From contig NZ_CP018786.1 in NCBI RefSeq assembly GCF_002025665.1, positions 2,790,001 through 2,854,000 of the forward strand: DNA of 64,000 bases, written 5' to 3'. A program made the translations under genes and the position numbers. Below are positions 41,403 to 50,667 of this stretch, piece by piece (position 1 is the first letter of the stretch; each line of letters opens with the position of its first letter). The notes beneath the pieces are model-generated. The model worked only from the letters and a program-made list of their open reading frames with translations. It searched no databases and was not told where the DNA came from. This DNA comes from Chryseobacterium indologenes (lineage in GTDB: Bacteria; Bacteroidota; Bacteroidia; Flavobacteriales; Weeksellaceae).

Positions 41403-43994
41403 CTATTCATTTTCATTATTCCCGTCATCCTGGAACAGATCTCCAATCATTCCTCCATCTTCATCCATATCTCCTGTTGGTTCAGGATCTTCGTATACTT
41501 CAGGTTCTTCTTCCACAGGTTCAGGAATGGTAATATTGATGGCTTTTACTTTGAATTTCGTAAACTGGTTTCCAATGGCTTTTATACCTTTTACCGCTAT
41601 GAATTCATCAATATTGATGGTTTCCGGATCACGTTCTTTCCCTTTATCTTTAGCAAAAATGATTTCTGCAGTAACGTCGTTGGCAACAATTACATTTTCG
41701 ATGAATGATTTCGGGTGTTCAGAAGGCATAAAAGTCTGCACATTCACTGTATTTTCCAGTAAGAATCTCTTAATGAAATAAATATCTTTTTCTCCGTCGT
41801 AATAGATACAGGTGATTGGCTGTGCAGGTCTCCATTTTTCCAACACCAGATATTCATCATCAAAACGGTTACCCAAATCAAAAGACACCAGTTTTACTTC
41901 ACCATTTGTATTGATGGTCAGGATTTTGTCATCTCCTTTGAAGCTTCCCAGTAGTGTACCTCTTACATCTGCATTCAGCCTTCTTACCGTATCATCAAAC
42001 CAGATTTTTCTAGGAGCGAGAGTAGAAACTCCTTCTTCCTTCATATCTACTTTCTTTACAGCATACTTAGTCACAAGGTTTCCTTTGGAATCACGTCCTT
42101 TAATGGCAAGATCGGAGAAATTGATCTCCATTTTGTTCTTCCTGATTCTAGGATTTGGTTTTAAAAGAACTGTTACAGTTTCTGCTTCCCCATTAGGGTT
42201 GGCTGAGAAATAGAGTGTTTCCGAGCCTTTTTTATCTGAAGCTAAAGGATAATCTGTATTTCGTGTAACTCCGGTTACAGAGAATCGTTTCATATAATAC
42301 GGACCTTCCCTTCCTTCACGATAGATCATATTATAGACGGTTCTCTTGTCGTTTTTCTTCCAAATGGCAACGTGAAGAATATCTTTACCAATGAAAGTTT
42401 TCGCTTCCACTTTTACGACCTTCATGCTTCCGTCTTTTCTGAATGTGATGATATCATCAATGTCAGAACAGTCGAACAAATACTGATCTTTTTTCAGAGA
42501 TGTTCCAATGAAGCCTTCTTCGAAATTCGCATAGAATTTTTCATTGGCTACAGCTACTTTTGTAGCGTCAATAGTATCAAAGATTCTAAGTTCAGTCTTT
42601 CTTTGTTTGTCTTTACCGTATTTTTTCTGAATATTTAAATAGTAATCGATAGCATAAGCAATCAGGTTAGCAAGATGGTATTTCACCTGTTCTATTTTAC
42701 CTTCAAGTGAGGCTATATTTTCTTTAAATTTATCTAAATCGAATCTTGAAATTCTCTTGATTCTGATTTCTGTAAGTTTTAAAATATCTTCTTCTGTAAC
42801 AGCTCTTAAAAGATGTTTCGTATGAGGTTTTAATCCTGCATCAATAGTTTTTATTACCTCTTCCCAGGTTTTCACTTCTTCAATATCGTGGTAAATCCTG
42901 TTCTCAATGAAAATTCTTTCCAATGAAGAAAAATGCCAGCTTTCCTGAAGTTCATGAAGTTCTATTTCCAGTTCTTTCTTCAGTAAGGATACGGTATGAT
43001 CTGTATTTGTTTTCAGAATATCAGATACCGTCAAAAACATTGGTTTATCTCCTACAATCACACAGGCATTCGGAGAGATTGTCACCTGACAGTCTGTAAA
43101 TGCATACAGCGCATCAATAGTCTTATCCGGAGAAACATCATTATGAATATGAATCAGGATTTCTACTTTATCTGAAGTATTGTCCTCAATCTTTTTGATT
43201 TTGATCTTACCTTTCTCATTGGCTTTTAGAATAGAGTCAATAAGATCCGTTGTTGTTTTGGAGTAAGGAAGTTCAGAAATGACTAATGTATGCTTATCCG
43301 TCTGGGTAATTTTGGCTCTTGCTCTTACTTTTCCTCCTCTGTGACCATCGTTATATTCGGAAACGTCAAGATAACCGGCTGTTAAAAAGTCCGGATATAG
43401 TTCAAATTTCTTACCTTTTAAATAGGCTACGGATGCGTTAATAAGTTCATTAAAGTTATGAGGAAGTATTTTTGTGGAAAGTCCTACTCCAATACCTTCT
43501 ACTCCCTGTGCAAGAAGCAAGGGGAATTTTACCGGTAAATCAATAGGTTCATTGTTTCTTCCGTCATAAGACTTTGTCCAATCTGTAGTTTTAGGATTAA
43601 AGACTACTTCCAGGGCAAAAGGAGTCAGTCTTGCTTCAATATATCTCGCGGCAGCTGCAGAGTCACCTGTATAAATATTACCCCAGTTTCCCTGAGTATC
43701 TATTAACAGTTCTTTCTGTCCAATCTGTACCATGGCATCTGTAATGGAAGCATCACCGTGTGGGTGATATTTCATGGTATTTCCCACGATGTTGGCTACT
43801 TTATTGTAACGGCCGTCTTCCAGCTCCCGCATGGAGTGCATAATTCTTCGTTGAACGGGTTTTAAACCGTCATATATTGAAGGGATAGCTCTATCCAGAA
43901 TTACATAGGAAGCATAATCAAGAAACCAGTCTTTGTACAGCCCGGAAACTTTTTTTAAGCTTTCACCCTCATGCGAATATTCTTCTGTCGTCAT
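41403..43994 (-). CDS. parC: DNA topoisomerase IV subunit A
   Basis: This 863-aa subunit cuts and rejoins DNA to decatenate chromosomes, together with ParE. The active-site Tyr118 lies in AAAARYIEARLTP. The quinolone-determining stretch reads HPHGDASITDAM; Ala82 sits where E. coli ParC has Ser80, and I believe this is normal in Bacteroidetes, so it should not be called a resistance mutation. The C-terminal beta-pinwheel is followed by an acidic tail (EPVEEEPEVYEDPEPTGDMD). Its start overlaps the small membrane protein gene by 26 bases, in a parE - membrane protein - parC operon. Confidence 0.96.
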   Translation of the reverse strand: MTTEEYSHEGESLKKVSGLYKDWFLDYASYVILDRAIPSIYDGLKPVQRRIMHSMRELEDGRYNKVANIVGNTMKYHPHGDASITDAMVQIGQKELLIDTQGNWGNIYTGDSAAAARYIEARLTPFALEVVFNPKTTDWTKSYDGRNNEPIDLPVKFPLLLAQGVEGIGVGLSTKILPHNFNELINASVAYLKGKKFELYPDFLTAGYLDVSEYNDGHRGGKVRARAKITQTDKHTLVISELPYSKTTTDLIDSILKANEKGKIKIKKIEDNTSDKVEILIHIHNDVSPDKTIDALYAFTDCQVTISPNACVIVGDKPMFLTVSDILKTNTDHTVSLLKKELEIELHELQESWHFSSLERIFIENRIYHDIEEVKTWEEVIKTIDAGLKPHTKHLLRAVTEEDILKLTEIRIKRISRFDLDKFKENIASLEGKIEQVKYHLANLIAYAIDYYLNIQKKYGKDKQRKTELRIFDTIDATKVAVANEKFYANFEEGFIGTSLKKDQYLFDCSDIDDIITFRKDGSMKVVKVEAKTFIGKDILHVAIWKKNDKRTVYNMIYREGREGPYYMKRFSVTGVTRNTDYPLASDKKGSETLYFSANPNGEAETVTVLLKPNPRIRKNKMEINFSDLAIKGRDSKGNLVTKYAVKKVDMKEEGVSTLAPRKIWFDDTVRRLNADVRGTLLGSFKGDDKILTINTNGEVKLVSFDLGNRFDDEYLVLEKWRPAQPITCIYYDGEKDIYFIKRFLLENTVNVQTFMPSEHPKSFIENVIVANDVTAEIIFAKDKGKERDPETINIDEFIAVKGIKAIGNQFTKFKVKAINITIPEPVEEEPEVYEDPEPTGDMDEDGGMIGDLFQDDGNNENE

Positions 43995-44475
43995 CTATTT
44001 TATCTTTTTTCTCTTTATTAGCTTTCACTACTTTGTTCAGAGAGAGTTTTAAATCGTTTACTTCTTTGTTACTCAAATAAGAGATCTGGTATTTGAGTAT
44101 GGTAGAACCATTATTCTTACTGGAAACGGTAATGTATAATCTTTTGAAAAAGAGAATACTGACCACATCATATTTTATCAGTTTGTATTTTGGAAATTCG
44201 TCATGAAGAGGCTTGTTTAAAAAGGGAATAACATTCCTGTTTTTAAAATTCAAAGCTTCTCCGTCACTGTCATATTCAAAAATCTGTCTTCCGCTGATAT
44301 AAAAGATAATCAGCAGCAAAACAGGAACAATAATTAATAAATAACTTTCTTTACCCATCGCATGAAATCTGTATTCATTAGCTGCAAATACAGTTATCCC
44401 AAACACTGCAATCATCAAAAGCAGTGTACTCAAAGAGTTATAAATTGATGCTTTATTACGGTTACTTAGTCTCAT
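43969..44475 (-). CDS. Small membrane protein between parE and parC
   Basis: This 168-aa protein has two hydrophobic segments (about 13-31 and 45-60) and then a basic, beta-rich C-terminal domain (KLIKYDVVSILFFKRLYITVSSK) that could be a PH-like fold, ending in a Lys-rich helix. I do not recognise a family. It overlaps parC by 26 bases and lies 110 bases after parE on the same strand, so it is produced together with topoisomerase IV; why is not evident. Confidence 0.85.
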   Translation of the reverse strand: MRLSNRNKASIYNSLSTLLLMIAVFGITVFAANEYRFHAMGKESYLLIIVPVLLLIIFYISGRQIFEYDSDGEALNFKNRNVIPFLNKPLHDEFPKYKLIKYDVVSILFFKRLYITVSSKNNGSTILKYQISYLSNKEVNDLKLSLNKVVKANKEKKDKIDDDRRIFA

Positions 44476-44585
44476 TTTATTTTTTTGGCTGTGTAAGTAT
44501 TATAATTTCCTACTTCATCCAAAATTGTGCTTTTTTTCAGTCTGCAATGGCTCTTACAACCAGTTTTTAAGTTATAAGTTTTTTT

Positions 44586-46472
44586 TTAATTTTCTACTTC
44601 ATTCAGTATTTCTTTTTTATCAATATCAGTATCATCCTCTACCACAAGGTTTTCCAGGATGAAGGTTTGTCTGTCCGGTGTATTTTTCCCCATGTAGAAT
44701 TCCAGAAGTTGATCAATCGTCTGGTCTTTTCCTACTACTACAGGTTCTAAACGGATATCTTTACCAATGAAGTGCTTAAATTCGTCCGGAGAAATTTCTC
44801 CCAATCCTTTAAATCGGGTGATTTCAGGGTTTTTCCCCAATTCGTTTAATGCTTTTATTCTTTCTGCTTCTGTATAGCAATATCTTGTTTCCTTTTTATT
44901 TCTTACTCTGAATAACGGAGTCTGAAGGATATAAAGGTGTCCGTTTTTAATCAGATCCGGGAAGAACTGCAGGAAGAAAGTAATCATCAGCAAACGGATG
45001 TGCATCCCATCCACATCGGCATCAGTAGCAATAATTACCTGATTGTATCTCAGATCTTCCAGACTTTCTTCAATATTTAATGCGGCCTGAAGAAGATTAA
45101 ATTCTTCATTTTCATATACTACTTTCTTGGTAAGACCATAACAGTTCAGTGGTTTACCCTTCAGTGAAAATACGGCCTGAGTTTCTACATCTCTGGATTT
45201 TGTGATAGATCCGGATGCAGAATCTCCCTCGGTAATGAAGATCTGGCTCTCTCCTTTTCTTTCGGCTTTCTGATCGTTATAATGCTGTCTGCAGTCACGA
45301 AGTTTTTTATTGTGAAGAGATACTTTTTTAGCTCTTTCTCTTGCCAGTTTCTGAATTCCTGAAAGTTCTTTTCTTTCTCTCTCGGAAATTAATATTTTTC
45401 TCTGAATTGCTTCAGCTATTTCCGGATTTTTGTGCAGGAAATTGTCCAGTTTACTCTTCAGGAAATCAATAATGAATGTTCTTACGGTAGGTCCGTTTGG
45501 CCCCATATCATTAGATCCTAATTTTGTTTTGGTCTGGGATTCGAAAACCGGTTCTTCTACATTGATGGAGATTGCAGCAATGATAGATTTTCTGATATCA
45601 GAGGCATCAAAGCTTTTATTGAAAAACTCACGAATCGTTTTTACATATGCTTCACGGAATGCATTAAGGTGTGTTCCTCCCTGCGTTGTATTCTGTCCGT
45701 TCACGAATGAGAAATAGGTTTCGGTCTGTGATTTATCAGAATGGGTAATGGCAAGTTCAATATCTTCATCCTTCAAATGAACAATCGGATAAAGAATCTC
45801 ACTCTCCAGCTCTTCTTCCAACAGGTCTTTAAGACCATTTTCAGAATAATAGGTTTCTCCGTTGAAAAGAATTTTAAGTCCCGGATTCAGGTACGCATAG
45901 TTACGGAGCATTCTTTCGATATACTCTTTCCTGTATTTGAAATGCAGGAAGATTTCTCCATCAGGAATAAAAGAAATTTCAGTACCGTTTCTGTCTGAGG
46001 TTTCTTTCTCATCAAAGTTTTCTGTGATCATCCCGCGGGAGAATTCAGCAACTTTCATTTTTCCGTCACGGAAAGAACGAACTCTGAAGTAATCTGAAAG
46101 GGCATTTACCGCTTTGGTACCGACACCATTCAAACCTACAGATTTTTTAAACGCTTTACTGTCGTACTTACCACCGGTATTCATTTTTGAGACAGCGTCT
46201 ACCACTTTCCCTAGTGGAATTCCACGTCCAAAGTCACGGATGGTAACTTTACCATCGTCCAGCTTTATTTCAATTCTTTTCCCTGATCTCATCCTGAACT
46301 CATCAATAGAGTTATCAAGGATTTCTTTTAACAGGATATAAATACCGTCATCAGCGGAAGAACCATCACCGAGCTTCCCGATGTACATACCGGGGCGCAA
46401 ACGGATGTGTTCCTGCCAATCGAGGGTTCTGATATTATCTTCGGAGTAGGTTGGATTTATTTCTTGTGACAT
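44586..46472 (-). CDS. parE: DNA topoisomerase IV subunit B
   Basis: This 628-aa ATPase subunit partners ParC. The GHKL ATP site is visible ([40 protein letters not shown]), then the transducer domain and the TOPRIM site ([10 protein letters not shown] and [13 protein letters not shown]). It ends in the short C-terminal region typical of ParE in Flavobacteriia. [12 protein letters not shown] is the likely start; an ATG 15 bases upstream is less likely. It is the first gene of the parE-parC unit. Confidence 0.96.
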   Translation of the reverse strand: MSQEINPTYSEDNIRTLDWQEHIRLRPGMYIGKLGDGSSADDGIYILLKEILDNSIDEFRMRSGKRIEIKLDDGKVTIRDFGRGIPLGKVVDAVSKMNTGGKYDSKAFKKSVGLNGVGTKAVNALSDYFRVRSFRDGKMKVAEFSRGMITENFDEKETSDRNGTEISFIPDGEIFLHFKYRKEYIERMLRNYAYLNPGLKILFNGETYYSENGLKDLLEEELESEILYPIVHLKDEDIELAITHSDKSQTETYFSFVNGQNTTQGGTHLNAFREAYVKTIREFFNKSFDASDIRKSIIAAISINVEEPVFESQTKTKLGSNDMGPNGPTVRTFIIDFLKSKLDNFLHKNPEIAEAIQRKILISERERKELSGIQKLARERAKKVSLHNKKLRDCRQHYNDQKAERKGESQIFITEGDSASGSITKSRDVETQAVFSLKGKPLNCYGLTKKVVYENEEFNLLQAALNIEESLEDLRYNQVIIATDADVDGMHIRLLMITFFLQFFPDLIKNGHLYILQTPLFRVRNKKETRYCYTEAERIKALNELGKNPEITRFKGLGEISPDEFKHFIGKDIRLEPVVVGKDQTIDQLLEFYMGKNTPDRQTFILENLVVEDDTDIDKKEILNEVEN

Positions 46473-46492
46473 ATATGATTTCAGCAAACATA

Positions 46493-46500
46493 CAAAAGTA
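46493..46500 (-). promoter_or_regulatory. -7 promoter box (TACTTTTG) of parE
   Basis: Exact TAnnTTTG on the minus strand, 20 bases before the parE start. Confidence 0.5.
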
Positions 46501-46613
46501 CAAAATTGTCCAAAATTATCCGAATTTTTTCCTCTTGTTTTTTTTCAATATTCTACTACAAACATTGTATTATTCTTAATCAAATTATATATTTACGAAA
46601 TTATCATTATCAT

Positions 46614-49520
46614 GTGAAAAATTTATTTACTTTCCTCACATTATCTGCAATTTTATTCTTTCCCTCATTATTTTCTTCACAGATCCCCGGGATGGTGAAC
46701 TATAGCGATGAGGAAGGATTAAACTGCTCCTATACCTATCATCTGAGACAAGATAAAAATGGTTTCATCTGGATAGGCAGCGATAACGGCTTATTCAGAT
46801 TTGACGGAAAAGAATTTAAACAATACGGTAAGAAAGAAGGTTTAAAGAATATTGATATTATATCCTGTGAGCCTTTGCCCAACGGCGAGGTATTCATTCT
46901 TCCCTTCCTGAATGATTTTGCTTATTTAAAAAACGGCCGTGTTATCAATCTGAACATTAATGACTATGTAAAAAATCAGTTTTCAAGCTCTATTCCGAAA
47001 GTTACCCGTAATGGAAACCGACTTTATTTTTATGGAAATTTAAACCCTCAGAATATTTTCATCTATGAAAGCGGAAAAGTTAAAAAGATCTCCATCCCAT
47101 TAGATTACGGGAAAAGATATTTTGCAACGCTCAGGTTTGAGCCGCATACTTACAATCTCTATTTGCATGATTCTCATCAGGGAAATATACTTGTCTACAA
47201 TATCCTCACCGGAAAAAAGCAATATTTGAAGGCAGAAACCGGAAGTATGATCTGTGAGAAAGATGATCTTTTTGTATTCTTAAATAAAAATACAATTGAA
47301 GTGTATCAACTCTCTGCACCCTCAGGCATAAAAAAGATCCTATCTTATGATTGTGGCACACAAGAGAATGTTTTCTACGGACTTATTGATAAAAACAATA
47401 AACTATGGCTGAATATAAGTAATGGAGGCGTTTTATATTTCAACGAATCACTGACTGAAAAAAAGATAAACCTTGGTACTCCCATCAAAATACTGGACCG
47501 TTATGTGATCAATAATGTTCTTGTAGACAAAGATGATAACGTATGGTTCAATTCACGGAATAATGGTGTATTTTTCATATCAAAATCCCTTTTTGCCAAT
47601 CATATCAATTTGCCTGTAAAAAGTAATTCTGAGTATATAAAAGCCATTACAAAAGATAACGGAAATATTCTTCTCGGCTACAATCAATCTGCCGGTGCGC
47701 TTATCAGTAAAAACAATAAAATACAAAATATTATCCTGGATAAAGGTGATAAAGATGAAAACATCTCGGTATATTTAAAAGGCAATATTTCCATTTTCGG
47801 TTTATCAGGTAAAGTTATTGTTCATGATATGGTCAATAATACTTCTAAAAAGATATATTGTTCCTTAAAGAACATTGTCTCTTACACACAGGATTCCTTA
47901 TTTTTCTGTACATCTGGCGGCTTATTGACCTATAGTTTAAAGACTAAAAAAACAACAACCCTTTTTCAGGAGCGGGTATACACCGTTTTTCCCTACGATA
48001 AAGAGAATCTGTTTATCGGCAGCTTCAGTGATCTGTACAAATACAATATCAGAAACCGGAAAAAAACTTTATTTTTAAAGGGATACTATTTTACAGATAT
48101 TAAAAAATTAGATGATTATACTTATTTGGGAGCAACTAACCTCCACGGGATTATTCTTTTTAATACTCAAGGAATTATAAGAAAAATCGGAAAGAATGAT
48201 GGATTAATCAATGACCAGGTAAAAAAAATAGAAGTAGAAAATAAAAATACATTCTGGGCAAGCACCAATTCAGGGATATCCAGAGTTGAACTGACAGCAA
48301 AGAATCAACATATCAATAACTTCACCCAGACAGACGGACTTCCCTCTGATGCAGTGGCAGGTTGTGTGATAAAAAATGACACCATCTTCATTGGAACTTC
48401 TAAAGGACTTGGAATATTTTCCATCAAAAAACTACTGACTCAGGAAAAATTCATTCATAAAAAGGTCGTCATTAATTCAGTATCTATTGAAAATAATGAG
48501 CATTATGACCTGCAAAAAAGCCTGACTGCTTATCCCCACAATACCGTTATTTTCAATCTCAGCTTTCTGGATTATACCTCGTTGGGAAAAATAAGCTATA
48601 AATATAAGCTGGAAGGCCTTAATAACTCATGGCAGATCAATAATTCTTCTAAAGTCATCTTCAACTCTATTCCGCCAGGTAAATACACCTTCCGGGTTTA
48701 CGGTTTAGGATATAACGGAAAACAATCCTACGCCTCTTCCGATCTCGCTTTTTATATAAAACCTCTGTTCTGGCAGACATGGTGGTTCAGGCTGATATTG
48801 GCCATCATCACCATCGGAACTCTATTGATGATTGTCTTTTCTTACCTGCATAAAAAAAGAAATAAGAAAATGGAAAAAATGGAATATGAAAAGAAGATTG
48901 CCGAACTTGAACTTCAGGCCATTAAAGCTCAGATCAACCCTCATTTTATTTACAACTGTCTGAATTCCATCCAATTTTTATTGTATAAAAAAGATTACCG
49001 TGAAACAGAAAACTACCTGGATATTTTCGCCAAGATGATCCGAAAAACACTTTATTATTCAGAAAAAACCTTTATGTCTATTAAAGATGAAGTGGAATAT
49101 CTCACGCTGTATCTTGATATGGAAAAGCTTCGTGTAAAAGATCTTTTTGAGTATAAAATCATCATTTCTGAACAGGTAGATCAAAACTGGAAGATTCCTT
49201 CTTTACTGATACAGCCCTTTGTGGAAAATGCGATAAAGCATGGCATTTCAGGATTAAAAGACAGGAAAGGAAAAATTCTTATCAGCTTTGATTATACGAA
49301 TGTTTCTTTATGTATTACCATTGAAGATAATGGTATAGGAATTTCCAACCAGGAAGCTTTGAAAAAAGACAACTCCTTCGGGGTAAAACTTTCTCATAAA
49401 AGGATTGAGACTTTCAAACAGCTTTTTGATACCAATATTTTTTTAGAAATCAATGCGTTTCCGGAAAGCAACAGACAGGGAACGCAAATAAAACTTTATA
49501 TAAAACCTTATGAGAAATAA
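46614..49520 (+). CDS. Propeller-sensor histidine kinase (Reg_prop/Y_Y_Y, LytS-type kinase domain)
   Basis: This 968-aa protein has a signal peptide (LFTFLTLSAILFFPSLFSSQ), then a large periplasmic beta-propeller region with two-component-propeller motifs such as LRQDKNGFIWIGSDNGLFRFDG and FWASTNSGISRVE. A Y_Y_Y domain (about 690-770) precedes one transmembrane segment (WWFRLILAIITIGTLLMIVF). The cytoplasmic kinase has the LytS-type His in KAQINPHFIYNCLNSIQF, the N box FVENAIKHGI and DNGIGIS. GTG is chosen as start because the in-frame TTG 108 bases upstream would put a long non-signal extension before the signal peptide. The LytTR regulator gene overlaps its end by 11 bases. Such sensors usually detect a polysaccharide or peptide outside the inner membrane. 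Confidence 0.92.
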   Translation: MKNLFTFLTLSAILFFPSLFSSQIPGMVNYSDEEGLNCSYTYHLRQDKNGFIWIGSDNGLFRFDGKEFKQYGKKEGLKNIDIISCEPLPNGEVFILPFLNDFAYLKNGRVINLNINDYVKNQFSSSIPKVTRNGNRLYFYGNLNPQNIFIYESGKVKKISIPLDYGKRYFATLRFEPHTYNLYLHDSHQGNILVYNILTGKKQYLKAETGSMICEKDDLFVFLNKNTIEVYQLSAPSGIKKILSYDCGTQENVFYGLIDKNNKLWLNISNGGVLYFNESLTEKKINLGTPIKILDRYVINNVLVDKDDNVWFNSRNNGVFFISKSLFANHINLPVKSNSEYIKAITKDNGNILLGYNQSAGALISKNNKIQNIILDKGDKDENISVYLKGNISIFGLSGKVIVHDMVNNTSKKIYCSLKNIVSYTQDSLFFCTSGGLLTYSLKTKKTTTLFQERVYTVFPYDKENLFIGSFSDLYKYNIRNRKKTLFLKGYYFTDIKKLDDYTYLGATNLHGIILFNTQGIIRKIGKNDGLINDQVKKIEVENKNTFWASTNSGISRVELTAKNQHINNFTQTDGLPSDAVAGCVIKNDTIFIGTSKGLGIFSIKKLLTQEKFIHKKVVINSVSIENNEHYDLQKSLTAYPHNTVIFNLSFLDYTSLGKISYKYKLEGLNNSWQINNSSKVIFNSIPPGKYTFRVYGLGYNGKQSYASSDLAFYIKPLFWQTWWFRLILAIITIGTLLMIVFSYLHKKRNKKMEKMEYEKKIAELELQAIKAQINPHFIYNCLNSIQFLLYKKDYRETENYLDIFAKMIRKTLYYSEKTFMSIKDEVEYLTLYLDMEKLRVKDLFEYKIIISEQVDQNWKIPSLLIQPFVENAIKHGISGLKDRKGKILISFDYTNVSLCITIEDNGIGISNQEALKKDNSFGVKLSHKRIETFKQLFDTNIFLEINAFPESNRQGTQIKLYIKPYEK

Positions 49521-50241
49521 AATACAGGCATGCATTGTTGATGATGAGCAAGATGGCAGAGATTATATTGCATTACTTATGGAAAATGAATTTCCTGAAA
49601 TCAACATAGAATTCCAGGCTTCCTCCGTGGAAGAAGCTTATATTTACCTTATCAAAAACTCTCCCGACATTCTGTTTCTGGATGTTCAGTTAGGTGATGG
49701 AACCACTTTCGATTTACTCTCAAAGCTGAATGAAGTTCATTCCCAGATCATTTTCATCACAGCTTACGAAAATTTCGCTATTCAGGCGATTAAAAATGGA
49801 GCTACAGATTATCTTTTAAAGCCTATAAAAAAAATGGATTTTATGATTGCTGTCAATAAAGCCCTGGACAATATCAAAAAAATACAGACTCCCAATCATA
49901 CTCTTCTTAAAGATAACAAAATTGTTCTTTCTACCCTTCAGGGATTTAAGTTGGTAGAAATATCCAATATCATCCGCTGTGAAGCAGATTCAAGCTATAC
50001 CCTTTTTTATCTTGCCGATAAATCAAAAATAATGGTATCCAGAACGCTTCATGAGTTTGAACCCATTCTGATGGAACATCATTTTTTCAGGATACATCAT
50101 AAGCATCTTATTAACATTAATCATCTTCAGGAATATATTAAAGGCAGAGGCGGACAGGTAGTAATGAGTGACGGATCCGTTCTGGATGTCTCCTACCGCA
50201 AGAAGAATGACTTCCTTTCCACCATAGGAAAACCCGAATAA
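49510..50241 (+). CDS. LytTR-family response regulator next to the peptide gene
   Basis: This 243-aa regulator has a receiver domain (acid pocket VDDEQDGRDY, phospho-Asp in ILFLDVQLGDG, IIFITAYENFAIQAI, and YLLKPIKK) and a LytTR DNA-binding domain (ISNIIRCEADSSYTLFYLADKSKIMVSRTLHEFEPI ... FFRIHHKHLINI). It pairs with the overlapping kinase gene. Directly downstream lie two CGCACTTA direct repeats with a 21-bp period and then a GG-leader peptide gene, so the peptide operon is the best candidate target. Confidence 0.94.
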   Translation: MRNKIQACIVDDEQDGRDYIALLMENEFPEINIEFQASSVEEAYIYLIKNSPDILFLDVQLGDGTTFDLLSKLNEVHSQIIFITAYENFAIQAIKNGATDYLLKPIKKMDFMIAVNKALDNIKKIQTPNHTLLKDNKIVLSTLQGFKLVEISNIIRCEADSSYTLFYLADKSKIMVSRTLHEFEPILMEHHFFRIHHKHLININHLQEYIKGRGGQVVMSDGSVLDVSYRKKNDFLSTIGKPE

Positions 50242-50253
50242 AATATTTTCTTT

Positions 50254-50283
50254 CGCACTTACTTATTCAACCTCCGCACTTAT
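50254..50283 (+). promoter_or_regulatory. Direct repeat CGCACTTA, 21-bp period: candidate LytTR binding site
   Basis: CGCACTTAC (50254-50262) and CGCACTTAT (50275-50283) are 9-bp repeats separated by 12 bp, the geometry known for AgrA-like LytTR regulators. A near-consensus -7 box TACTTTCG (50317-50324, one mismatch) lies downstream, which puts the repeats about 45-75 bases before the expected transcription start. Confidence 0.6.
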
Positions 50284-50349
50284 TAGTTGGAGCTGTTTTT
50301 TGTTAAGACTCTTCTCTACTTTCGTCATGTTAAACAAAAAAAAATTATC

Positions 50350-50550
50350 ATGAAAATCACTAGAAAAGTACTCAAGAGAAATCAAATGAGATCCATTGCT
50401 GGAGGAACAGCATTTGTTACCCCAAGCAACCCCGGAACAATCCCTCAACCCCAGCCTCCTATTGCATCTAATCCGCAACAACCTATTGGAGGACTTCCTT
50501 TTATTTATACCATGCCATGGAATGGACTTCCATGGATTGAACCTAAATAA
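50350..50550 (+). CDS. Double-glycine leader peptide with Pro-rich core (bacteriocin/RiPP-like)
   Basis: This 66-aa peptide begins MKITRKVLKRNQMRSIAGG, a short basic leader ending in a GG cleavage site of the kind cut by C39-type ABC exporters. The leader resembles those of the four peptides at 58077-58983 (LKRNQMRSIAGG versus LNKKELRTIKGG). The predicted core of 47 residues is rich in Pro and Gln (IPQPQPPIASNPQQPIGG) and ends FIYTMPWNGLPWIEPK, without Cys, Lys being only the last residue. It lies between the LytTR regulator with its putative site and a metallopeptidase-like lipoprotein. Role as toxin, signal or other exported peptide is open. Confidence 0.75.
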   Translation: MKITRKVLKRNQMRSIAGGTAFVTPSNPGTIPQPQPPIASNPQQPIGGLPFIYTMPWNGLPWIEPK

Positions 50551-50667
50551 TAATGATTTTAAAAATACATTCCAGTCTGCCGATTGGAATGTGGTTTTTA
50601 AAAGAAAAAGTTTCCGGCAATCTTATTCCGGACCAGAAAATAATGTAAAAACTGAAAAAATTAACCC

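Noticed and set aside
43730-43760. Ala in place of Ser in the quinolone-determining region of ParC
   Set aside because: HPHGDASI is to my knowledge the usual sequence in Bacteroidetes ParC, so it is not evidence of a resistance mutation.
46506-46613. TTG-initiated N-terminal extension of the large sensor kinase
   Set aside because: It would put about 36 residues before a good signal peptide; the GTG at 46614 gives a normal N-terminus.
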